Assembly (NCBI RefSeq): GCF_963667685.1
Contig: NZ_OY763931.1
Span: forward strand, 496,001-560,000
Origin: Maridesulfovibrio sp.
GTDB lineage: Bacteria > Desulfobacterota > Desulfovibrionia > Desulfovibrionales > Desulfovibrionaceae
Reading direction: 5' to 3'
DNA: 64,000 nucleotides
Shown: positions 8,871 to 15,880 of the stretch, one piece after another
How the letters are laid out: the number at the start of each line of letters is the position of its first letter
Position numbering within the stretch: position 1 is the stretch's first letter
Notes under the pieces: generated by a model
Databases searched by the model: none
What the model was told of the DNA's origin: nothing
The model's input: only the letters and a program-made list of their open reading frames with translations
Position numbers and translations under genes: made by a program

Positions 8871-11534
8871 ATGAAAAGAGTGAATCTGAATATCAACGGC
8901 CTGAACCGTCAGGTTGTGACTGATGATAAAAAAGTACTGCTGGATCTGCTGCGCAAGGACCTCCAACTTACCGGTGTGAAGCAGTCCTGTGACCGCAAGG
9001 GACAGTGTGGGGCCTGTATGGTAATAATTGATGGGAAAGCACGCATGTCCTGTCTGACCAAGGTTAAGGATCTGGACGGAGCAAAAATTATTACAGTGGA
9101 AGGTCTGGGGACACCGGACAATCCGCATTTGATTCAGCAGGCATTTGTCCTTTCTGGGGCTATTCAATGCGGATTTTGTACTCCGGGCATGATCATGGGC
9201 ACCAAGGCCCTGCTGGACAAGAATCTCAATCCCACTCCTGAAGAGATCAAGAAGGCTCTGCGCAAGAACATTTGCCGCTGCACCGGATATGTAAAAATTA
9301 TCGAAGCTGTACAGCTGGCAGCAAAATTTCTGCGCGGCGAGGCTACTCCCGAAGAATATACCCCCGCCGCAGACGCTCCGGCCATGGGAACTTCCCACCC
9401 GCGTCGTTCTTCTCTTGATAAGGCCTGTGGCACAGCCCATTTCACCGCTGATGTACAGATCCCGGATGCCCTTGAGCTGGCAGTGTTGCGCAGCTCAGTT
9501 CCCCATGCCGAGATTGTGAAGCTGGATACCTCCAAAGCTGCGGCTATGGACGGCGTTGCCGGAGTGGTCACAGCTAGGGATATCAAAGGTACCAATATTC
9601 TCAAATATCTCGAAGCGGACCGTCCGGTGCTCTGTGGTGACAAGGTTCACTACATCGGCGACCCGATCTGTATTGTGGCAGCAGACACCAAGGCCCATGC
9701 GGAAGCGGCAGTGAAGGAAATAGTGCTGGAGCTGAAAGAACTGCCTGTTCTGGATGATCCTTATCAAGCCATTAATGAAGAAACACTGCGTGTGCATCCC
9801 GACCGCCCCAATGTCTGCTACGACCAGCCGCAGGTCAAAGGTGATGCCGATAAAGCTATTGCGGCCTCCGCTGCTTCCATTGAAGCGAAGTTCAGTACCC
9901 AGATTAACCATCAGGCCCCGCTGGAACCGGAAGCCACGGTGGCTTATTTCGAAGAAGACGATGACGCAGAACAGCCTAAACTGGTCATCATCGGCCGCAG
10001 CATCAATATTCATTACCACATGGCCATGCTGCAGGAAGCCGTGGCCTGGGAGAACATGGCCTATATCGAGGCTTTTTCCGGCGGACAGTTCGGAATCAAA
10101 ATCGATGTCATTTCCGAAGGGATTGCCGCAGCTGCGGCCGTCCATTTCCAACAGGCCGTGCGTTATATTCCCAGTCTTGCCGAGAGCATGCTCATGACTT
10201 CCAAACGTCATGCCTTTCATATGGATGTGAAGCTGGCTGCGGACAAGGATGGAAAAATTACCGCTTATCACAATGATTTTGTCGTCGATAACGGAGCCTA
10301 CTATTCCATCGGTCATGTTGTGGTTTACCGGGCTTTGCTCATGCTTTCCGGTTCATACAACATCCCCAACGTCAAAGCATGGGGGCGTCTGGTCTACACC
10401 AATAATCCTTGGGGCAGCGCTGCCCGCGGGGCTGGAGCACCGCAGGCCAACTTTGCCCTTGAGTGCGCAGTAGATATGTTGGCCGATAAGCTGGGCATGG
10501 ACCCCTTTGAATTCCGAATTCTCAACTCGCTTAAACCAGGTGAAACAAAATCTACTGGGCAGGAAGTCACAGAATGGCCTTTCCCGGAATTAATGGAGAA
10601 GATGCGTCCGTACTATGAACGGGCAGTGGCCGAAGCTAAAGCGAAAAGCACCGATACTGTTGTGCGCGGTGTGGGGATCGGTACCGGAGCCTTCGGTATC
10701 GGTGGTCCCAATGATGCTTCCGTGGTTGCCGTTGAGTTGGATGAAGACGGAGGCTTATCCGTCTATGCAGCCGCAGCTGACCCCGGCGAAGGTAACGAGT
10801 CCATGCTCTTGCAGCTTAGTGGGGCGTTCATGGAAATGGAATTGGATAAGATCCGCATCCATACTCGCAGCACTGAAAATACCGCCGCAAGCGGTCCCGC
10901 CGCAGGAAGCCGCATCACCTACATGATCGGCGGAGCGCTAATCAACGGGCTTGAGCAGCTTAAGGCTGCAATGGATGAAACCGGAGCGAAGACCTCAGCT
11001 GAGCTTGAGGCAGCCGGAAGACCTGTCCGTTACCTCGGGCGCAAGAAGAACGAAGTTGGTCCTCTTGATCCCAATACCGGACAGGGACCGTCCTTTGAAT
11101 CTCAGGTGCATGCCGTACAGATGGCCGAGGTTGAGGTGAACCTGACCAGCGGCAAGACTCGTATGCTTAAGATGACTACTGCGGTTGATGCCGGTCCGGT
11201 AATCCATCCCGACAACCTGACAGGGCAGCTTGACGGCGGTATTGATATGGGGGTCGGGCTTGCATTGCGCGAAGAGTATATTGCAGGAGAAACAAATGAT
11301 TGGGTGACCTTTAAGTTCCCGACCTTCGCCCACAGTTTTGATATGGAAACCATTATTCAGGAAACACCGCGTCCCAAAGGTCCGCTCAAGTGTACCGGAA
11401 TCGGTGAAATGTGTCTTGTCCCCACTGCCCCGGCTGTGATCAACGCCATCTTCAATGCCACCGGAGCATGGGTTTGTGATTTACCCGCAACACCGGAAAA
11501 AGTCCTTGCAGCTGTCAAAAATCTCAATGCATAA
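8871..11534 (+). CDS. Mop-type molybdenum aldehyde oxidoreductase
   Basis: 887 residues from the ATG at 8871 (AAGGAT site upstream). The plant-type [2Fe-2S] domain has C40, C45, C48 and C61; the second [2Fe-2S] domain has C100, C103, C135 and C137. Both patterns match the Desulfovibrio gigas Mop enzyme closely. The rest is the two-part molybdopterin-binding domain, with a likely catalytic Glu in GIGEMCLVPTAPA near the C terminus. No FAD domain is present. It oxidises aldehydes to acids using a molybdopterin cytosine dinucleotide cofactor. It follows the dehydrogenase by about 110 bp in the same direction. Confidence 0.95.
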   Translation: MKRVNLNINGLNRQVVTDDKKVLLDLLRKDLQLTGVKQSCDRKGQCGACMVIIDGKARMSCLTKVKDLDGAKIITVEGLGTPDNPHLIQQAFVLSGAIQCGFCTPGMIMGTKALLDKNLNPTPEEIKKALRKNICRCTGYVKIIEAVQLAAKFLRGEATPEEYTPAADAPAMGTSHPRRSSLDKACGTAHFTADVQIPDALELAVLRSSVPHAEIVKLDTSKAAAMDGVAGVVTARDIKGTNILKYLEADRPVLCGDKVHYIGDPICIVAADTKAHAEAAVKEIVLELKELPVLDDPYQAINEETLRVHPDRPNVCYDQPQVKGDADKAIAASAASIEAKFSTQINHQAPLEPEATVAYFEEDDDAEQPKLVIIGRSINIHYHMAMLQEAVAWENMAYIEAFSGGQFGIKIDVISEGIAAAAAVHFQQAVRYIPSLAESMLMTSKRHAFHMDVKLAADKDGKITAYHNDFVVDNGAYYSIGHVVVYRALLMLSGSYNIPNVKAWGRLVYTNNPWGSAARGAGAPQANFALECAVDMLADKLGMDPFEFRILNSLKPGETKSTGQEVTEWPFPELMEKMRPYYERAVAEAKAKSTDTVVRGVGIGTGAFGIGGPNDASVVAVELDEDGGLSVYAAAADPGEGNESMLLQLSGAFMEMELDKIRIHTRSTENTAASGPAAGSRITYMIGGALINGLEQLKAAMDETGAKTSAELEAAGRPVRYLGRKKNEVGPLDPNTGQGPSFESQVHAVQMAEVEVNLTSGKTRMLKMTTAVDAGPVIHPDNLTGQLDGGIDMGVGLALREEYIAGETNDWVTFKFPTFAHSFDMETIIQETPRPKGPLKCTGIGEMCLVPTAPAVINAIFNATGAWVCDLPATPEKVLAAVKNLNA

Positions 11535-11543
11535 ATAAGGTAG

Positions 11544-11626
11544 AAAGGAGAAATTGCAGGCCTCCTTTTCACAACTGCTGTTTTTAGATCACCTTGCTCA
11601 AAGAGGGGGGCGGATGTACGCCCCTC
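11544..11626 (+). terminator. Hairpins after the aldehyde oxidoreductase gene
   Basis: AAAGGAG...CTCCTTTT at about 11544-11570 is a weak terminator-like hairpin. A stronger GC stem AGAGGGG...CCCCTCT lies at 11602-11626 but without a long T run. They may attenuate or stabilise messages between the oxidoreductase and the downstream DsrC-like gene rather than stop transcription fully. Confidence 0.45.
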
Positions 11627-11673
11627 TCCAGGGCCGGGCTTCTTTAATATAAGGACAAAGGGATTAAGCGGAT

Positions 11674-12021
11674 ATGAGTGAGTATGGGCGGAATGATGAT
11701 AATAAGCTTATCCGGCACATTGCCGGGCAGGATATTGAATTTGATGATGAAGGATTTTTCATGGACGATTCCCAGTGGTCGGAAGACGCCTGCCGCGAGC
11801 TTTGCGTCCGTGAGGGATTGACTGAAATGGAGGATGAGCATTGGCGTGTTCTTTATGCCTACCGAGATTTCTATGCTTATAATGGACGTGCTCCCTTAAA
11901 CAAAGACCTCAAAAAGTCCACTGGCATGAGCATTATGGAAATGGAAAAGTTGTTCCCCGGTGGTTTGAAACACGGCGCCCGCCGCTTGTGCGGACTGCCC
12001 AACCCCAAGACGTGCCAATGA
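11674..12021 (+). CDS. DsrC/TusE-like sulfur-carrier protein
   Basis: 115 residues of the DsrC/TusE family. The core matches (W-x-E-x-A near 30-40, EHWRVLYAYRDFY, LFPGG) and the C-terminal arm ends GLPNPKTCQ. The penultimate Cys that carries sulfur is retained. The second Cys of canonical DsrC, eleven residues earlier, is replaced (GARRL), and a different Cys sits only eight residues before the last. It is therefore a DsrC-like paralogue rather than sulfite-reductase DsrC. Its stop overlaps the start of a cysteine desulfurase as ATGA, which points to a sulfur-transfer pair, possibly for the cofactor of the upstream oxidoreductase (inference). Confidence 0.88.
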   Translation: MSEYGRNDDNKLIRHIAGQDIEFDDEGFFMDDSQWSEDACRELCVREGLTEMEDEHWRVLYAYRDFYAYNGRAPLNKDLKKSTGMSIMEMEKLFPGGLKHGARRLCGLPNPKTCQ

Positions 12022-13163
12022 TTTATCTTGATAATGCTGCAACCTCATTTCCCAAGAACGAAGTCGCGTTGCGCCGTGCAATGGAAATCTACTTTGCACT
12101 TGGAGCTTCACCGGGCCGAGGAGGGTATGACCGGGCCGTTGAGGCCGAGGAAATGGTTTCTGCTGTGCGTAGAGAAGTTGCCAAATTTTTTAACGCCCCT
12201 GCGGGAAGTCAGGTCTGTTTTGCCGCCAATGCAACCGATGCGCTGAATACCTTGATCCAAGGGCTGTACGGCTCGGCAACGCATATAATTTCAACTTCTC
12301 TTGAACACAATTCAGTATTGCGTCCATTGCGACATATGGAGCGTTTGGGGTTGCAAGTAGATCTGATCGGCTTTGACGAAGCCGGTTACATTAATCCTCA
12401 GGAGATTAGGTTAAAACTGCGTCCAGAAACAAAAGCGGTGATCGTGAATCATGCCTCAAATGTTCTTGGCACAGTGCAGCCTGTTGCTGAAGTTGGTGAT
12501 ATGCTCCGGGATCATGGGGCCGCTTTATGCGTTGACGCTTCGCAGACTGCGGGGCTGATTCCGTTGGATATGCAGAAAGACAATATTTCAGCTGTAGCCT
12601 TTACCGGTCATAAAAGTCTTAGAGGACCGACAGGAATAGGTGCTTTGGTTTTCGGGCCGGACTTCGAACTTGCCCCGTCTCGTTTCGGAGGAACCGGAGT
12701 AGATTCCAGCAATCCGTACCAACCTGATGAATACCCGATGCGTCTTGAATCCGGAACCCAGAATATGCTTGGCATACTGGCACTGGGGGAATGCTTGTGT
12801 GATTTGGGTGTTCCGAAAATGAAAATGATTTTGGACAATGAAATGCACCTGTTCAAGCAACTTTATGAAGCCCTTTCCTCCCTGTCAGGAGTAACTGTTT
12901 ACGGTGGACATGATTTGCGCAGGCAGGTTCCTTTGCTCAGTTGCAGTGTTAAGGGAATGACGGCTGCGGATGTAGGGGCAGTTCTTGATGGAGATTTTGA
13001 TATCGCTGTGCGCACAGGGCTGCATTGTGCCCCATTGGTTCATAAAGGCCTTGGAACAGCTCCGCTTGGTACTGTTCGTTTCAGTCTTGGGCCGCAGACC
13101 ACCAAAGAAAATATTACGGCTGCAATTCATGCTATGGAGCAGATTGCTTTTTTGGCAGGATAA
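12018..13163 (+). CDS. Cysteine desulfurase-like class V aminotransferase
   Basis: 381 residues from the ATG at 12018, which overlaps the DsrC-like stop. The PLP fold of the SufS/Csd type is clear: MIYLDNAATSFPKN at the start, SLEHNSVLRPL, CVDASQTAG, and the PLP lysine in AFTGHKSLRGPTGIGAL (about residues 196-212). CAPLVHKGLG near the end contains the loop Cys expected to accept sulfur. The overlap with a sulfur carrier suggests direct persulfide delivery. The target is unproven; the [2Fe-2S] and Mo=S centres of the neighbouring oxidoreductases are the simplest guess. Confidence 0.9.
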   Translation: MIYLDNAATSFPKNEVALRRAMEIYFALGASPGRGGYDRAVEAEEMVSAVRREVAKFFNAPAGSQVCFAANATDALNTLIQGLYGSATHIISTSLEHNSVLRPLRHMERLGLQVDLIGFDEAGYINPQEIRLKLRPETKAVIVNHASNVLGTVQPVAEVGDMLRDHGAALCVDASQTAGLIPLDMQKDNISAVAFTGHKSLRGPTGIGALVFGPDFELAPSRFGGTGVDSSNPYQPDEYPMRLESGTQNMLGILALGECLCDLGVPKMKMILDNEMHLFKQLYEALSSLSGVTVYGGHDLRRQVPLLSCSVKGMTAADVGAVLDGDFDIAVRTGLHCAPLVHKGLGTAPLGTVRFSLGPQTTKENITAAIHAMEQIAFLAG

Positions 13164-13197
13164 TATGTTTTGTGAGCATATTTTACTGTCCGTAAAG

Positions 13198-13216
13198 TGT
13201 CCGCAAATCTGCGTAC
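13198..13216 (+). repeat. Short direct repeat at the island edge (left)
   Basis: TGTCCGCAAATCTGCGTAC here and TGTCCGCAAATCAGTGTAC at 28895-28913 differ at two bases. The left copy lies 35 bp after the cysteine desulfurase gene, where the foreign debris begins. They could be att-like scars of an integrated element or simply copies of a small repeat. Confidence 0.35.
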
Positions 13217-13317
13217 AAAAGGTAGTTTTGAAAATGGACTGAAATGAAGGTTGTCCTTATGAATCAAGATGTTATCGGCTTAAAATTTGATCTTCCGTCA
13301 GACAATTCGTAACCAAC

Positions 13318-13425
13318 AGGCCGTCGGTCAATTCTGATCGTTGGCTTCATGAAAAAGTATAGCCTCACAATGTGTTCTCGTATTGTGGTGGAAAAAATTG
13401 TGAAGTCGTGTGGGCAATATGCGAG
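13318..13425. repeat. Dispersed hairpin element, copy 2 (loop inverted)
   Basis: This matches copy 1 at 4247-4372 in both flanks (CGTCGGT, GATCGTTGGC; AAATTGTGAA, GCAATATGCG). Here CCTCACAAT (13363-13371) and ATTGTGG (13382-13388) enclose GTGTTCTCGT, the exact reverse complement of the copy 1 loop. The outer part of the right arm is lost. No gene is present between 13164 and 13455. Confidence 0.7.
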
Positions 13426-13680
13426 CATTACGGCTTATGTCACTAACCGGCTCATTCAAAAAAACTCCTCAAGTTTCCGAACAGCTTCAGCATGCTTCTT
13501 GGCGTTCTTCCGCAGTTTTTCAATATTATGCAGTTTCCAAAGCTCGGCAGACAATTGCGCGGTGTGAAGGATTCCCGGAAGATCCCATTTAGGTTTTCCT
13601 TTTTTGACGGAGAGCAGAAAGAGCTTGTCGTTATCGCTTAGTCCTGACTTGATTCCTTTGACCAACTGAGCGCGGGTGGC
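13426..13680. repeat. Duplicated AbiEii 3' segment, copy A
   Basis: About 250 bp from CATTACGGCTTATGTCAC onward recur in the same orientation at 20894-21139, with numerous substitutions and small indels. The copy holds the 3' end of the AbiEii-like pseudogene plus a short downstream flank. The two copies enclose 7.2 kb of island debris, the inverted-repeat cassette and the tyrosine recombinase, so they could serve for homologous recombination. Confidence 0.75.
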
Positions 13681-14029
13681 ATTGGGTTCAATCTTAACCA
13701 TTACCCCATCGTGTTTGATCAACACTTTAGGAGCGGCATTTTTTGGCGCGGTCAGATTTACTACTGCGGCAGGCATGATTGTTTCCACCTGCTTTGCAAG
13801 TCTTTGCATGCTTTCTGAGATATCGCACAGAGCTGTCTTGCGGTCATTAATTGGGCAGTAAGCAAGGTCAATGTCTACAGACAGGCGTGGCAGGTTCTAA
13901 AGGAAGAAATTCAGGTCCATGCCGCCTTTCGGAGCGAGGAATGCCGAACCGTTACCGTTTGGGTGGTCATATTCAATCAGGGACAAGACTCGCAGCAGGA
14001 TGCGTACCTACTCTTTGTATTTATTCAAA
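13456..14029 (-). pseudogene. AbiEii-like nucleotidyltransferase toxin remnant
   Basis: Reading the minus strand gives an AbiEii-type (DUF1814) nucleotidyltransferase broken by stop codons. Recognisable pieces are the N-terminal helix LLRVLSLIEYDH, the nucleotidyltransferase motif NLPRLSVDIDLAY, and a C-terminal 117-residue open part (13456-13809) with FLLSVKKGKPKWDLPG and the WKLHNIEKLRKN helix. The normal protein is about 300 residues; here the middle is shortened and stops fall before and inside the catalytic half. It forms a type IV toxin-antitoxin pair with the upstream AbiEi remnant. It is inactive as it stands. Confidence 0.75.
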
Positions 14030-14255
14030 ACGGTTCCTCTTCATTGTTCTAGGGGACGGTGATGTTGAATTCTTTATCCAGCATGCCGTTCTCTACTATT
14101 TCGCGTTTGCCGGAGCCTAGCTGAATGTTGTCTAGCTTGATGCGAGAAAGCCTGCGGTGTCCGCTTTCTCTGGCAAGATAAAGGTACAGCCTTTTGGCCT
14201 TGATGCTGTTGCACTGTTCAAGCAGGGTTTGGGTAAGTGTGGGACGCAAAGTGCC
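14030..14255 (-). pseudogene. AbiEi-like antitoxin remnant (C-terminal part)
   Basis: The minus strand encodes a fragment with AKRLYLYLARESGHRRLSR and IQLGSGKREIVENGMLDKEF followed by ITVP and a premature TAG, matching the C-terminal half of AbiEi family antitoxins. The N-terminal winged helix is missing: its coding region is replaced near 14255-14268 by Cas9-derived sequence on the opposite strand. Order and strand match a former abiEi-abiEii operon. Confidence 0.7.
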
Positions 14256-14267
14256 GAGCCTTTCATG

Positions 14268-14940
14268 CGGAAGGGGATGATATATTTTGAAGCTGCACGC
14301 GAAGTTTATAGTGAGCATACTGATTTTTCGGATTTTGCTTCAGGTGAGGTCCTAGAAGAACTTCCATATTATGGAAAGATATTGAAAGGGGTGACCGCAC
14401 CCATCCGTGAGACTCCCGATTCGCCCGAAGATGAAGTTAAATATGGCAAAATAGCTGACCCCACAGTGCATATGGCGTTGAACCAATTGAGAAAATAGGT
14501 AAATTACCTTATCGAAAGATACGGGCATCCATATGAAATACATATTGAACTGGCTCGGGAGTTAAAAAACTATGGCAAGAATTACGCAGACCTTGTTGGA
14601 AGGATAGCTGAAAATACCCAAAAGAATGATCAGAACAAAAAAAGTTCGAGGATGTTTTCGGGCGTGCTCCTTCCATTCTGGATATGGCCAAGCTGAGACT
14701 GTGGAATGAATTGTCCGATGCAGAGACTGAAGATGGAGCAAAGAGTCTTGCAAAGATAGATAGTTATACTGGGCGGGTGATCGGCTTTGATAAACTTTTT
14801 AGCGATGAGATAGAAATAGAACACATACTTCCGTTCAGCCGGACCTATGACAATTCAATGAATAACAAAACTATTACCTTTCGCGCTGTTAACCGCAGAA
14901 AAGGTAATTCGCTCCCGTATGATTTTGCCTTGGGCGATGA
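14268..14940 (+). pseudogene. Cas9 remnant with the HNH nuclease region
   Basis: The plus strand encodes a run typical of type II-C Cas9: LEELPYYGKIL, KYGKIADPTVHMALNQLRK, then an in-frame TAG (14496-14498), YLIERYGHPYEIHIELARE, a frameshift in the A-run near 14636-14642, KLRLWNELSD and the HNH core FSDEIEIEHILPFSRT with NSMNNKT and NRRKGN. This is the middle of a protein normally over 1000 residues; RuvC I, the arginine helix, the end of RuvC III and the PAM-interacting domain are absent. The catalytic HNH His is still readable. Nothing nearby provides a type II array or cas1/cas2, so this is a fossil carried in mobile-element debris. Confidence 0.8.
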
Positions 14941-15709
14941 TCAGGTTGAACTTTATACTGAATACCGTGCCGCCGTTGCCGGCAGGAAAAAGGCTTAAGA
15001 GGATCTGCGCGAAGAGCAGGATGGCCGTTGGAAGCAGGCCAGCTCTTATTGGGATGGCAAGATCAAGGCTCTTAAGAACGGCAAAAAGCTCAGGATCAAA
15101 GACCGTAGTCGGCTAATTACGCTCGCTGCCGGCAGAAAGACAGATGCTATCGGAGCTATCAAAAAAGAAATGTCCGGAAAGCGTGCTGAGCTGCGCGAGC
15201 AGACTCCGGTCAACTGTTGGAACGATTTTTTGAAATGGAAGGCAGAGAACGGTGATGAAATAGCCCTGAAGGTCCTGCGGTCGAAGAAGGAACCGATCCA
15301 AAGCTATCCTTCGCCTACCTTGGATTCCTCGGCATCCAAAGTTTCTGAACTGAAGCTTAAGCAGAGTCGGTTCAGATCTGACTCAAGCTTGGCGTGAAAG
15401 GATAAGCGCAGGCTGTTATCCATATCCAAGATGCTCCAGTTGCAGGCCGAAGAAGCTAAGCGCACTGACGACCCCAGAAAGCGCAATCTTGATAATATGA
15501 CTTGGCGTGTGGATTCATCCGGAAACGTTCTTTATACCTTGAAGAATGGTTCCATGGTCAAAGACAATGGCGATAAGATTTTCTTTAACGTGAATGATCC
15601 TGCGGCCGCGCAGGTAGCGCAAGGATTTGCGCGGATGATGTTTGGGCGGAACGTTAAGGTTTCGGGGAATGAGATTGGGCGGAAGATTTCACGTCAGATT
15701 AAAAGATAA
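14941..15709 (+). pseudogene. Relaxase C-terminal remnant (LPD7-like)
   Basis: From about 14941 the frame changes from Cas9 to VELYTEYRAAVAGRKKA, a stop, then WKQASSYWDGKIKALK, RLITLAAGRKTDAI, PVNCWNDFLKWKAENGDE and ALKVLRSKKE, which resemble the C-terminal regions of conjugative relaxases. After another stop (15396-15398) comes NMTWRVDSSGNVLYTLKNG and an IFFNVNDPAAAQVAQGFA segment like the LPD7 domain (15431-15709). At least two stops interrupt it and the N-terminal relaxase domain is absent. It shows that a conjugative or mobilisable element once stood here. Confidence 0.6.
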
Positions 15710-15770
15710 AGTAAGGAATAGGGGAGGATATAAACGTACAAATATTTCTTTGTATGTATTTAAAAAGAAT

Positions 15771-15797
15771 TTGACGTTGTTTTTGGGATAATATAAT
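15771..15797 (+). promoter_or_regulatory. Sigma-70-type promoter outside the inverted-repeat cassette
   Basis: TTGACG at 15771-15776 and TATAAT at 15792-15797 are close to consensus, although the 15-bp spacer is short. It points into the cassette starting at 15857. Just downstream is TTGAT-N5-ATCAA (15813-15827), a possible operator. It is the only good promoter seen on the left side, so whichever gene occupies the left end would be read from here. Confidence 0.5.
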
Positions 15798-15856
15798 TCC
15801 TATTGTATGAGTTTGATTAATGATCAACTGATTTGTTGAGTAATGTAAACTTTAAA

Positions 15857-15880
15857 ATAACTAAAAATTATGAATGATAT
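15857..15880 (+). repeat. 24-bp inverted repeat, left copy
   Basis: The sequence starts ATAACTAAAA and ends TGAATGATAT. It spans the ATG (15870) and first codons (M-N-D-I) of the NTPase gene. It is perfectly matched in inverted orientation at 19276-19299, around the start codon of the convergent ATP-grasp gene. Similarity stops sharply on both sides, as expected of a recombination site rather than gene homology. Confidence 0.85.

Noticed and set aside
9495-10316. 273-codon open frame on the minus strand within the first aldehyde oxidoreductase
   Set aside because: It is antisense to a well-conserved enzyme, lacks a ribosome site, and its composition mirrors the codons of the real gene.
13456-13809. 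117-codon minus-strand frame as an independent intact gene
   Set aside because: It is the C-terminal half of an AbiEii-like protein whose catalytic half continues upstream through stop codons, so it is annotated as a pseudogene.
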